Shown here one piece after another: positions 53,520-64,000 of a DNA stretch of 64,000 bases; positions within the stretch are counted from its first letter, which is position 1; every line of letters starts with the position of its first letter. The DNA lies in contig OZ024790.1 of the NCBI GenBank assembly GCA_964017065.1, forward strand, positions 925,218-989,217, read 5' to 3'. Source of the DNA: Haliclona indistincta. Lineage: Eukaryota > Porifera > Demospongiae > Haplosclerida > Chalinidae. The notes beneath the pieces are model-generated. The model worked only from the letters and a program-made list of their open reading frames with translations, was not told where the DNA came from and did not search any database. A program made the translations under genes and the position numbers.

Positions 53520-54271
53520 CAATTCTGACATACTGTTGCACTGAAGTAGAAGTGGAGATTCTTGCATAAGTTTGACCGTTTTGTACGATGGCAAGTACTA
53601 CAAATACCGAGAAATGATCATGTTCTCAGCAATGGAGCCGTATCTCTGTTATGATGACAATAACAATGCTCACAAGTTTCAAGCTAGGCAACGTCAGGAA
53701 CTCTTCTCTCGTCAGTATGTTTCGAGCAATGTGAGTACGCATGTGTACTCGATTATCTTGTTTGTACACGATGTGTGTATGGGGGGTTGTACAACAAATA
53801 ATTATGTTTGAGATCTTAAGAATTTATTAAATTCCCAGCTTATCATTGATTCTGATGTCAGGTATACTGCATGACGACCTGATGGTTGAATTCTGTTGAA
53901 TTATATAGTGTGACGTACGATGGTCCGTAATCAGTCATTTGTTTAAATCACGATCCGTGAAATTGTTTGATCAGTCATCAATTGTATCTCGAAAAAATAA
54001 TCATACTGTATAAAAACAGTGATTCTATTGGATATATGATTAATTAGAATACGCTAGAGTTGATTTTGTTGTTAATTTCATTAATTAAGGGTATAAACAA
54101 GAACCTGGTTAATCACACAGTTTCTACAAACTATGTACTACAACATGCATTAGATAAACACACAGTCTCTAGGTAAGCATACGTCATACGCAACAACAAA
54201 TTGCGTACTAATACACATTCTATTAGCAACAAACAGTCTGTACATAAAGACTATTAGTCATAAACTGTGTA
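53520..54271. other. No confirmed feature
   Basis: A 79-codon plus frame (53572-53811; VLYDGKYYKYREMIMFSAME) has plausible protein composition but no recognised domain. The rest is A+T-rich. Confidence 0.3.
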
Positions 54272-54398
54272 CAGTGGAGCCCCTCTAAGGCAGACACCAA
54301 CAAAAATTGTCCGTTATAGAGAGGGGTTATTATACATTACAATTATTTGGGATTCAGTTATAGAGGGATGAGGGTGTCCTCTAAGAGGGGTTCCACTG
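54272..54398. mobile_element. Tc1/mariner-type MITE
   Basis: 127 bp, ends CAGTGGAGCCCCTCTAAG and, reversed, CAGTGGAACCCCTCTTAG, flanked by TA at 54270-54271 and 54399-54400. Confidence 0.85.
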
Positions 54399-54400
54399 TA

Positions 54401-55834
54401 CTACTATAATCCCATGATGTGTCTGAATCTCTAAATTTAATTGTGTGTCTAAACCATCATGCACATTTATCATAGTTTTAGTATAAACTGGTATGACCTA
54501 CATTTTTGAAGACACGTTTGACTTAACAGTACACCATCTCATAATATTATTACATATTACACTATCAATTGGTCGTATCCAGGTACTCCATGACACGATG
54601 CAGACCTATTTGAACCTCTTTAGTAGGTCAGTTTTATGTGATAGGAAGCATCTCTAGACATGCCCAAACACTATTGTTGAGCTGTTGCATGGTTACACAC
54701 AGGAAGTAACCTTTTGCTTTAAATGATGGTGAAGTATGCTATGGCTGGGTGATGATACTAAAAAAAATCGATTACTTGTCATCTGTTTCTCCTGGTTCTC
54801 AAGTTGGTTTTTGCTGGTTATGATGCTAGACTGTAATCATAGCCACCTGGAACAGGCCTGAGTACTAGTTTATGTGTCTTCTATGTGAGCATGCAGGTGA
54901 CAAGCCTTTCATAATCCTTTTTTAAGGCACAACAAGGTGCAGAAGTTATAAAAGTGATGAAAATATGAACCTGTCTTGATGCACTACTTTGATTTCTACT
55001 TGCTGAATGGAATTCCATTTGCATACTCGTGACTGTATAAGTTATGATACTGTCGGCAGGTGCACATTTTGTACAATACCAAACTTATATGACTGAATCA
55101 CGATTTTTCAGCTAACCCATAGCTCACAAGACTTCCTACATAGTTGTAGTGGTTGCTATGGAGATACTACTCCTCAATATCGCCATGGCTACGAATGTGA
55201 TGTGCATAAATGCGCATTGTTAAATTTTATACAGTGAGTAGTCACAGTTTGTTAATATGTAGTTCATGCATATGCCTGCAGGTGCTCGTGTGCTTGGCTT
55301 TACAGTTTGTAAACTTAGAACCATAATTGTTTGCTCAAGCCCTAGACAATTTCACCGATAAAGGAATAATACTGAATGCAAATTTAATAGAAATCGATTT
55401 CCTGCTCATTGATGTTGTGCAGTTACTGTTCCTCTTTGCTTCTAGTGCTGGTCTGCGTCTAGTGCATGCTGGTCTAATTTTTGTTTTCATAGCCTTAGGC
55501 ATCTCTACAATCCTCTTTTTTCTCCTCCAGCTCGCTGCCTCTATTTAGCACCACCTGCTGTCCATTCAACTGAACATGTTTATTTTTTGCTAAAGAATTG
55601 TTCTCATTCAGTGTAGATTTTAAATGCATGTACATACCTTCAAATTTGCATGTATTACGAAACTTGGCATGCTTCTAAACACCTGGTGGGATCAACACAT
55701 ATCTACGTCACGTAACCAGAAGATGCTGCTCCCATGACACCCAAAACACTCTAACAACACTGATGAATTGTACAAATGGATATAGATCACATAAGCATGA
55801 TCGCATGCCCACTACTGTGTAACATAGTGTCAAC
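54401..55834. other. No gene confirmed
   Basis: 1.4 kb of A+T-rich DNA. A 73-codon plus frame at 55327-55548 is strongly hydrophobic (DFLLIDVVQLLFLFASSAGL) with two possible membrane segments but no homology or splice context. Confidence 0.35.
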
Positions 55835-56419
55835 TGTTATCAGTACCAGGTCAGGATGCTGCTGATTCACTTGGTCCACGATAGACGCCATTCTCTGTCG
55901 TCCTATGAAGGGTCCCAGGTGGATATCACTCAGCTGGATGATAGTGGTATCATTCAGACGTGAGCTCAGTCCCTTGATAGGTACAGTAACATGCTGTAGC
56001 TTGAGCAGGCTAGCTCCTATACTGCCAAACACTATCAAGCATAATCCAGCAACCACTGCTAGTATGAGTTTAACTCCTGTCCATCGACCCGTGCTGTCGC
56101 ATACACGTGATAGAAGAAAGTCAAGAATGTCGGCAATGAAGAAGGAGAATGCAGACAGTACGAGAACTCCGAGACAGAAGCTGCTGGTTAGTGAGAGCCA
56201 GTGGGGCTCCCTGCCCACTACCAGGAGACCAACAATGATGCTAGTGGTCCCTAGGAATAGGATCAGAAACATTGCTATTGTGAGAGGCAGCTTGAGTGCC
56301 TCGGCTACACCGCTACGACTGTAGTCAGGCGTGGCCTGCCTAATCAGTACGCCATTTCTTTTGGGGTCACGTGCACATTCAGCAAACAGCTGGAGTGGGC
56401 GGGGCTCGTCAAAGAGCAA
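55835..56419 (-). CDS. TMPPE-like metallophosphoesterase, N-terminal part
   Basis: About 195 residues ending at a GT donor (55834). Three membrane helices (LTIAMFLILFLGTTSIIVGL, LGVLVLSAFSFFIADILDFL, LILAVVAGLCLIVFGSIGAS) precede the start of a calcineurin-like phosphoesterase domain: IIQLSDIHLGPFIGRQRM with metal-binding Asp and His, then VNQQHPDLVLIT immediately before the expected GD. The next codons after the donor do not give GD, which supports the splice. The N-terminus is uncertain: the frame opens after a TGA at about 56437 with no ATG before residue 50, so an upstream exon or a downstream start is needed. The C-terminal part at 11916-12261 continues the same protein type; about 80 residues between them are missing. 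Confidence 0.75.
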
Positions 56420-56890
56420 AAATTCAAGCGGAAATCAACTACAACTGCAGTAACGAGATGGAGACAGACTCTACTATGCATGATGATACTTGATATTTCA
56501 GAAATTAGCTCGTATGTCATAACATACGAAAGATTGTGATTTGTATTGACAAATCATGCGTTATGCTATTATAACACCTAAAAAGTATCATAATTATTTT
56601 ATTATAATTAATTTTTATTATTCAGATAATTATATAATGCATGTAAGATGACTATGATAGGTTTGGTGAGGGCAATCCATGGCTGTTGGGCAGGAAGGAG
56701 AGCTGTACAAGGAATGCAGGCTGGAGCTCAGGAACGACTGCCTCGAGTGCTCTGTGAAGAGAGTAAAAATCATTGTATGATACAATGAGTCATCAACAGT
56801 GGTAATAGTGGATATCACGATAGAAACTTCACGATACTGTAGACCCTCGTCAATCTGAACACTTTGGTACTACCCGCCAACAGGAAAACT
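56420..56890. other. No gene seen
   Basis: A+T-rich; may hold a first exon or promoter of the metallophosphoesterase gene. Confidence 0.35.
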
Positions 56891-56891
56891 G

Positions 56892-57270
56892 TTCAAATGA
56901 AGCACCAAAGGTGCAGATGCCTCGGTGGAATGCCACCATTGCAGCTATTATACCTTTCTATACAGCAATATCACAATGCAGTATAATAGTTATGCAATGA
57001 GAAGCTTAACCACTAATTTAACTGGGCGTGTCTAAAATGCTCAGCACGGCACAGCACACGATAGCGTCCATAGCTTGCTTACACACAATTTCACAATAAT
57101 TCTTAGCTATCCTGTAGTGAAATTCTAACCTATCAGCTTCTAGGCTGTAAACTGTGGATATTTATGTCTACGGAGAACTCCAGATCGCAAGCAACAGCCA
57201 TCGATTGCGAGGTAAGCAAATCACGCCATAACTCACGAACAGAGCCTTATAACCAAAAATCAATTTTTAA
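56892..57270 (-). repeat. R2 element, inverted copy
   Basis: From AGCACCAAAGGTGCAGATGC to TCACGCCATAACTCACGAAC, the same order as the R2 units but reversed. Confidence 0.8.
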
Positions 57271-57351
57271 GTTACTACTACCTGGTGTTGTTGCTACTTA
57301 TGCTGCTGACATTGGTAGCTATTGTTTGTGATTCTTTCTGTGTGTTACAAG

Positions 57352-57462
57352 CTGAGAGAGAGTGAGAAACACGTCAACATTCAAGCCATAGCTGAAGAGC
57401 ACTATGAGAGATACTTTGACCGGGAAGAAGAGTACATGAGAGAAATTGCTTACATGTACTGA
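57352..57462 (+). CDS. Candidate C-terminal exon, Tyr/Glu-rich
   Basis: After TGTTACAAG: ESEKHVNIQAIAEEHYERYF then DREEEYMREIAYMY and TGA at 57460-57462. It looks like a short helical cytoplasmic tail with five Tyr. Directly upstream, another frame reads TYAADIGSYCL, an Ig-like D-x-G-x-Y-x-C trace, so this could be the end of a degraded receptor gene. Confidence 0.35.
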   Translation: MRESEKHVNIQAIAEEHYERYFDREEEYMREIAYMY

Positions 57463-57730
57463 ATCGATATCTGTGGAAAGGGCGCAAGTGCCCAAAAAAT
57501 TTTTAACGTGGTACAGTGTTGACCACGTGGTAGAAAAATAGTGGTAGGGCAAGCCCTACCGGAAGGTACAGAGCACTATTGCGTTCGCTTTATATACCGC
57601 TTAAGCTTCCATATGCTAGTGGGTTCCATTGTGGTCTTTACTATAGCATGTGTGATACTAAAAATAGCACAAGCGATACTAAAAACAGTACAATGCAGTG
57701 GGATATGCCCACGAGGTGTGATACAAACAC

Positions 57731-57863
57731 GTTAAACAACGGTCCGAGGGCAGTATGGAATATCCACTCGTGCAATCCAATTAGACCCCTCGGGCTGCGC
57801 CCTCGGGCTCTAATTGGATTGCCCTCGTGTATATTCCATACTGCCCTCGGACCGTTGTTTAAC
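57731..57863. mobile_element. 133-bp hairpin MITE
   Basis: Almost perfect stem: GTTAAACAACGGTCCGAGGG on the left and its complement on the right, with the loop around CCTCGGGCTGCGCCCTCGGG. Confidence 0.85.
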
Positions 57864-59318
57864 TAGTACATGTCTGTAGCATTATTGTGATATTGGCATA
57901 AGTTATCTGTGAGAGTGTTAGTAATAGAACCACCATAGCTAGTCCTGATTTCGTGGTCGGAGTTTATAAACTGAAAACGTAGTTTTTGCTCCCATGCACT
58001 GTAATGTTTTTAAGTTATGTAATAGTATACTATAAAACACTTTAGTGCTTTAGTACACACAACGGGATATAATAATATAGTGCTAATATCACAATAATTT
58101 TATTGGGAAATTTACCAATGTGTTTAATAATAAGAATTATTTATAGTAAAAAAGGATTTTGTGCTTCTACCACTGCATGTGTAGCCAGTGTAGGCAGTAA
58201 CACTGCAGCAGTTTGTGAAGTTGTTGCATAACAATGTCGTACAAACAAACATGTGAATGAATAGGTGAATACACACAACTATAGATATCAATAATTCGAT
58301 GGTCAGCATTTACATAAATTCATTGTTATCATTGCTACAACTATAGTTTGTATAGTAATAGTAATAGTGATAAGGTAAAAATCATTCTTTGATGTTACGT
58401 AACACACTAGCTCGCTCTCCCACATGACATACGTACATGATGATGTAGCAGAGCAATCATGTGTGATGTAGCAGCAAAAATACCGTATTTGGACAAAACA
58501 CATCATACGGTATATACCAGTCCAAGTATAGAATATTAATTCATGACTTCCACAACCATTACATCTTCCATTAATGGATAGTTGATAAAAAGTTTGCTAT
58601 ATAAGAAATCTATGTAGTCACAAATCATTCATAGAACTGCTGACTAGCACATCTGGAGCCAAGTATTTTTCAACAGAATGTGAGTAACTATAATCATTAT
58701 AAAATATCGTGTTATTGCATAATTAATTATGTTACTTGTTATCCATGTGCACGGTTTAGCCTAAAATGAATCGATGTGTTAGCTAACTAATAATGTATAA
58801 CTTATGTATAATAGCAAGAGGTTGCATATGCAAAGTTAATGATCTACATTGCATTATGTGTTATGTATCATAGACTGGTTCTTAGCTACTGAGATCATTA
58901 TGTCTCAGTAGCTTGAAGCCCTATAAGTCAGACATAAAACTTATGAATCTAGCTATGAAATCTACAAACTGTCAGTCGCAAACATAATTACTTTACCATA
59001 ACCAGTAAATTTATAACTCATTCTTTTTTGTTTGTGTTTTCTTTGTTTTTTTTTCTCTGTTTGTTTGATTTGTTTAATTTATTATTATTTCTTTATCAAG
59101 TATTGTTTGCTTCTGTTTATGCATTTCCTTCTTTACATCTTAGTGTATGAGTAATTTAAGATATTATTAATGTTAATTAGTATAAACTAACTAATAAAAA
59201 TAAAAAAAGTAAATTTATAGCTTTATGGCTCTTTCAAAATTAATAATGGAAGTTGGTTCATAATTTTATGTTATGTCAATTTACAGATAATTTATTCACA
59301 AAATTTGACTCTCTATAG
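57864..59318. other. No gene confirmed
   Basis: Very A+T-rich 1.45 kb upstream of the His-rich exons; probably introns of that gene. No repeat identified. Confidence 0.4.
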
Positions 59319-59742
59319 ATAATGGAGGTGAAGTATCGGTACAGGAGGATCAACAATACGCTAATGGGACCAGTGAACTAGTAGTGACCACACCCACTAC
59401 ACTAGCTACCAGACACACCCACCATCATCACACTGAACAAGTACGTCACAACACACAAGATAAAATTAATAATTCATGTCTGTTTATAGTGTAGTGAAGC
59501 ATATCCACAGAGGAGTGAGCTAGTGGTTGGGACTAGTACTAGACACTACCATCAACGCCATCATGACAAGAGACAAGTATGTTACTATAATGATCTCAAC
59601 ACAATGATCATGATAGCACAACAATGCATACATATAATTTATTATAATAACTAATAAACATGTCACTATCTCTCTGTAGTGTACTGAAGCACACATTTGG
59701 AGAAGTGTTTTCATAGCAGCAGGAAGTGCTGTGATCAAGTGA
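59319..59742 (+). CDS. His-rich SELVV-repeat exons, 3' end of a gene (copy 1)
   Basis: Three small exons with good splice sites: 59319-59440 (phase 1 start), 59490-59576 and 59680-59742 (stop TGA). They encode NGGEVSVQEDQQYANGTSEL then VVTTPTTLATRHTHHHHTEQ; CSEAYPQRSELVVGTSTRHY then HQRHHDKRQ; and CTEAHIWRSVFIAAGSAVIK. Exons 2 and 3 begin with the same C-[ST]-E-A motif and exons 1 and 2 share SELVV followed by a T/S-rich stretch and RHxH, so the tail grew by exon duplication. The copy at 63701 is nearly the same. Function unknown; probably a cytoplasmic or extracellular tail. Confidence 0.6.
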
Positions 59743-60009
59743 CTCTACTACTGAACTATCAATACTGTCTGTTTAAGTTCAAACCACGTGTTTTAAAGCA
59801 CCTTATCAAACCATGCACCCGTTGTTAATAGTGTATCTGTATGTTCTGTCCAAATAATTATTATACTTCAGCTTTTGACATTGTTATGGAATAACTTCAC
59901 AAACTTCTACACATGCACTGGTAGAAGATAGATCCACTTCTTACTTTAACTGTATTAAACACATTGGCAAATTGCATAGATTACATAGATTACTAGGAGT
60001 TACGAATAC
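59743..60009. other. No feature seen
   Basis: 3' flank of the His-rich gene. Confidence 0.35.
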
Positions 60010-60545
60010 GCATGAATGCCTCGCGCTGAGTTTATTAAGTAGTTATAATTGACCAGCTAGTGGGCTCGACAGCAGACGGCCGGCAGGTACAGATACAGGC
60101 TTACAGCGAGCTAGCTTCCTGTTTTTGGCCTCGTGGACTCGTGTGAGACGACCTAAGAGTCAATGCCGGTTCCGTGTATTGTTAGTAGTACTGCTGATGG
60201 CGTGCCTTGCTTCTTTTGTGGCGTTAGACTCAGGCCGCTGCTCTCTGTTTTCTCTTCCCGAGCTGAGCTAGCCACTTGGCTCTGTCAGGAGTAGACTCTG
60301 GGATCTAATCCGCCATGGTCTCAGCCCACCGTTAAGTTCTTATCTCATATTGACGCAACCGGGTCCAGCGATCCCGTGACCCCGCAGTATATTACGTAGT
60401 ATGAGCCCTCGCCGTAACCCTGATTAGCATTCCTAAGCGTGACATCTAATATTACATACATACATACATATTAACATTACTGAGAAAACGCACGATGCCC
60501 CAGTCCCCCGCACACCGTCGCGATTATTTGCCTCGCGCTAAGGCG
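60010..60545. repeat. Unclassified GC-richer block with (ACAT)n
   Basis: Base composition differs sharply from its A+T-rich surroundings. Both edges carry GCCTCGCGCT (about 60027 and 60529). An ACAT run is at 60454-60472. It may be a solo LTR or retroposon; I found no coding frame or definite ends. Confidence 0.35.
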
Positions 60546-60548
60546 CTC

Positions 60549-61083
60549 GGCAATTATATACTACCAAGAGTTCATTAAGTAAGAGTATGCAGCCTTCGAT
60601 ATACCCAGTTGGACGGCGTTGGACATTTTCTACGTCACAAGTTTACCTATACACGCGATGATTGTCATTACTGCTGTTGTGAATATCATTACACAACGGT
60701 GAATATCATTAGCATAGCAGCCCTAATGCTTTCTGCTGTATAAAATTGTGCTGTAGAAAATGTCCAACCCCGTCCAACGGGGTATATTGACGGCTGCATA
60801 CTCTTACTTAATGAACTCTTGATACTACGTAACCGTAACGTAGTCCCTAGATACAGGCTTGACAGCAATGAATTACACACATTATGAAGACCTATAAATC
60901 CAATGACGGAGACATTAAAATCAATGAAAAATTGCTTTGAGTAGAATGATACCAGTGGCAACAGAAGACCCATAAGAGTACAAGGCTTGTTTCTGTGTGT
61001 GTGGGTGCCGTGGTCAAGCTGTAGATGGCAATTTTCATTGATTTTAATGGCTACTACGTTACGTAGTATATAATTTATTATCA
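60549..61083. mobile_element. MITE with AATTATATACTAC ends, hosting another MITE
   Basis: Left AATTATATACTAC and right GTAGTATATAATT are complementary; inside, ACTACGTAACCGTAACGTAG and CTACTACGTTACGTAG are also inverted. Split at 60564/60822 by the inner element. Confidence 0.6.
60565..60821. mobile_element. Inner MITE with CAAGAGTTCATTAAGTAAG ends (7-bp flanks)
   Basis: 257 bp, inverted ends CAAGAGTTCATTAAGTAAGA of about 60 bp; ATACTAC on both sides (60558-60564 and 60822-60828). Confidence 0.75.
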
Positions 61084-61210
61084 TCCGTATAATATAAACA
61101 ATAAAACAATCCAGTGGTCCACCCTAGTGGAAGGGTTTCTCAGCTTTATACACCAAGCTATGGATGGTGCCAGTGAATTCATTATACATAATTATTGTTT
61201 ACGTATTATT

Positions 61211-62829
61211 GTCTGCTAGTGAGTCTGTCTGCTAGTGAGTCTGTCTGCTAGTGAGTCTGTCTGCTAGTGAGTCTGTCTGCTAGTGAGTCTGTCTGCTAGT
61301 GAGTCTGTCTGCTAGTGAGTCAGTCTGCTAGTGAGTCAGTCTGCTAGTGAGTCTGTCTGCTAGTGAGTCTGTCTGCTAGTGAGTCTGTCTGCTAGTGAGT
61401 CTGTCTGCTAGTGAGTCTGTCTGCTAGTGAGTCTGTCTGCTAGTGAGTCTGTCTGCTAGTGAGTCTGTCTGCTAGTGAGTCTGTCGGCTAGTGAGTCTGT
61501 CTGCTAGTGAGTCTGTCTGCTATAGTGAGTCTGTCTGCTAGTGAGTCTGTCTGCTAGTGAGTCAGTCTGCTAGTGAGTCTGTCTGCTAGTGAGTCTGTCT
61601 GCTAGTGAGTCTGTCTGCTAGTGAGTCTGTCTGCTAGTGAGTCTGTCTGCTAGTGAGTCTGTCTGCTAGTGAGTCTGTCTGCTAGTGAGTCTGTCTGCTA
61701 GTGAGTCAGTCTGCTAGTGAGTCTGTCTGCTAGTGAGTCTGTCTGCTAGTGAGTCTGTCTGCTAGTGAGTCTGTCTGCTAGTGAGTCTGTCTGCTAGTGA
61801 GTCTGTCTGCTAGTGAGTCTGTCTGCTAGTGAGTCTGTCTGCTAGTGAGTCTGTCTGCTAGTGAGTCTGTCTGCTAGTGAGTCTGTCTGCTAGTGAGTCT
61901 GTCTGCTAGTGAGTCAGTCTGCTAGTGAGTCTGTCTGCTAGTGAGTCTGTCTGCTAGTGAGTCTGTCTGCTAGTGAGTCTGTCTGCTAGTGAGTCTGTCT
62001 GCTAGTGAGTCTGTCTGCTAGTGAGTCTGTCTGCTAGTGAGTCTGTCTGCTAGTGAGTCTGTCTGCTAGTGAGTCTGTCTGCTAGTGAGTCAGTCTGCTA
62101 GTGAGTCTGTCTGCTAGTGAGTCAGTCTGCTAGTGAGTCTGTCTGCTAGTGAGTCTGTCTGCTAGTGAGTCTGTCTGCTAGTGAGTCTCTCTGCTAGTGA
62201 GTCTGTCTGCTAGTGTGTCAGTCTGCTAGTGAGTCTGTCTGCTAGTGAGTCAGTCTGCTAGTGAGTCAGTCTGCTAGTGAGTCTGTCTGCTAGTGAGTCA
62301 GTCTGCTAGTAAGTCTGTCTGCTAGTGTGTCAGTCTGCTAGTGAGTCTGTCTGCTAGTAAGTCTGTCTGTTAGTGTATCAGTCTGCTAGTGTGTCAGTCT
62401 GCTAGTGAGTCTGTCTGCTAGTAAGTCTGTCTGCTAGTGTGTCAGTCTGCTAGTAAGTCTGTCTGCTAGTGAGTCTGTTTGCTAGTGAGTCTGTCTGCTA
62501 GTGTGTCAGTCTGCTAGTGAGTCTGTCTGCTAGTGAGTCAGTCTGCTAGTGAGTCAGTCTGCTAGTGAGTCTGTCTGCTAGTAAGTCTGTCTGCTAGTGA
62601 GTCTGTCTGCTAGTGAGTCTGCCTGCTAGTGAGTCTGTCTGCTAGTAAGTCTGTCTGCTAGTAAGTCTGTCTGCTAGTGTGTCAGTCTGCTAGTGAGTCT
62701 GTCTGCTAGTGAGTCTGTCTGCTAGTGTGTCAGTCTGCTAGTAAGTCTGTCTGCTAGTAAGTCTGTCTGCTAGTAAGTCAGTCTGCTAGTAAGTCTGTCT
62801 GCTAGTGAGTCAGTCTGCTAGTGAGTCCC
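61211..62829. repeat. 16-bp satellite, about 101 units
   Basis: Units of CTGCTAGTGAGTCTGT. The left two thirds are almost uniform (an occasional GAGTCAGT, one GGCTAG, and a 2-bp insertion near 61523). From about 62190 onward variants (GTGTCAGT, AAGTCTGT, TTAGTG) become frequent. Confidence 0.98.
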
Positions 62830-63438
62830 ATGCAGGCTGTCTGCTTTGGAAATTAATCGTTCTACACTAAAAAGTGTGTGAGCTGTATCTGACACTATAA
62901 CTATAATTATTATTTTAACTTTCACATTAAATTTTAGGTTTTAAAATAAAATGAACAGTGTTAAAATAATTATTAATGTTTGTAAGCCAACTGTTCTATT
63001 TATAGCCAAAATTAATTTTTATTACTTTGAAAAAGCACATGCACTTGTGCAACATTTTCATTCTAGATTATAGTATAGTTATAGCCTTTAGCCTCATTTA
63101 TATAATTATTTCCAAATGTGGCAACTGATGATTGCATGACCATGTGCAGTTGTCAGTTGTTGCATTCTAAGTAGAATATTCATTTAACTGTCACACTATA
63201 GACACAATGAATACTCTAAAATTAGGTTAGGATTCAAACAAGCATGACATTTTTAGTATGATCATACTAGGAACAATGTCATATTTACACAGCTTACTTG
63301 TGAGTGGGTCATGTTAGCCCTGTTATGATGTGAATATTCATATACTGTTAACAATAATTATTCATACATTGTTAATGATATTCATATAAAGTAATGATAT
63401 TCATACATGTATTGCTCAAAAGCAGTATAGTAGACCAC
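62830..63438. other. No gene seen
   Basis: A+T-rich 600 bp between the satellite and MITE F; several ATTCATA words near 63330-63410. Confidence 0.4.
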
Positions 63439-63440
63439 TA

Positions 63441-63675
63441 ATACCCCGTTCACACAGCACGTTGGAACCGGGCCGAACCGAACCGTGCCACACTTTATTA
63501 TCAAAGTTCCGACACAACCGATCCGTGCTGGAAGCGGCCCACCTATGGTTGGTGTGCCGCGATGGTGCAGTTCAGTTCAGTTGTAGCTCAGTTCAGTTGC
63601 GTTCATACTTTCAGAGATTTGTAACCGGGCCGGCCCGGTTCGGTTCTGTTCTAGCGCGTAGTATGAACGCGGTAT
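63441..63675. mobile_element. MITE F, copy 2 (uninterrupted)
   Basis: 235 bp, ends ATACCCCGTTCACAC and, reversed, ATACCGCGTTCATAC. It lacks the E2 insertion of copy 1, giving the pre-insertion sequence. It lies directly upstream of the next His-rich exon. Confidence 0.85.
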
Positions 63676-63700
63676 AATACACCAATGTTTCAGACTGCAG

Positions 63701-63988
63701 GCTCAGTTATGGAGTACCACTACAGTAGACCAGAGGAGGCTCAGCAATACAGTGCAGGGACCAGTGAACTAGTAGTGACCACACCCACTACACTAGCTAC
63801 CAGACACACCCACCATCATCACATTGAACAAGTAAGAGTACAGAAAACGATTGTAATTATTCAGCGAGTTTGCTAAAAGCACGATAAATACAATCTACAG
63901 TATATTCATTACACATTGTCAACTCTTTCCTACTACAGTGCACTGAAGCATACCCATGGAGGAGTGAGCTAGTGGTAGGTACACTGTG
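63701..63988 (+). CDS. His-rich SELVV-repeat exons, copy 2 (partial)
   Basis: Exon 63701-63831 (after ACTGCAG, phase 1): GSVMEYHYSRPEEAQQYSAG then TSELVVTTPTTLATRHTHHH, nearly identical in its second half to exon 59319-59440. Next exon from 63939 (after TACTACAG): CTEAYPWRSELVV, followed either by a GTAGGT donor at 63975 or by an in-frame TGA at about 63990. The 5' part and the true end are outside or uncertain. Confidence 0.55.
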
Positions 63989-64000
63989 ACAAATATTGAT

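Noticed and set aside
55905..56324. 139-codon plus-strand frame
   Set aside because: Antisense shadow of the metallophosphoesterase N-terminal exon.
61211..62829. CRISPR-like array
   Set aside because: Direct 16-bp units without spacers; an ordinary satellite in a eukaryotic genome.

Overview
The window looks like nuclear DNA of an animal, most likely a demosponge of the Amphimedon type. This is inferred from very short GT-AG introns (about 50-60 bp) in the host genes, a Kelch-plus-Death domain architecture, a tandem array of intronless sulfatases, receptor exons of matching phase, and A+T-rich intergenic DNA packed with nested transposons. No species assignment was possible without a search.

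Left part (1-12.3 kb) is gene-dense. A tyrosinase-family gene runs off the left edge (minus). A seven-exon Kelch/Death-domain gene follows (plus; two apparent lesions). Next come four tandem, near-identical, single-exon secreted arylsulfatases, 136-176 bp apart, each with the same promoter-like box (ATTAGCCCCRCCCAA) just before its ATG. Then the last exon of a membrane metallophosphoesterase (TMPPE-like, minus) abuts a 200-bp run of N. The matching first half of that enzyme lies 43 kb to the right, at 55.8-56.4 kb, on the same strand.

Middle part (12.5-55 kb) is mostly mobile DNA, with nesting that can be read from empty sites and target duplications inside the window. It includes elements with 9-bp target duplications (six cases), TA and TTAA elements, an 8-bp hAT-like case, large palindromes, a 5'-truncated non-LTR retrotransposon with a frameshifted reverse transcriptase, a LINE-type 2A-like leader, a tRNA-derived SINE head, and a roughly 8-kb array of related 450-550-bp units. 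Three of the 9-bp-duplication elements (17.07, 28.43 and 29.44 kb) share terminal sequence and each contains a decayed N-terminal piece of a RecQ-like helicase. Between these repeats lie exons of an apparent single-pass receptor (leader, unidentified ectodomain, Ig domain, transmembrane and tail; 26.76-49.63 kb, plus strand, all junctions phase 1).

Right part (52.8-64 kb) has small exons encoding His-rich, SELVV-containing repeats, present as two plus-strand paralogues (59.3 and 63.7 kb) with a compositionally similar minus-strand set (53.4 kb). It also has more nested MITEs and a 1.6-kb satellite of a 16-bp unit.
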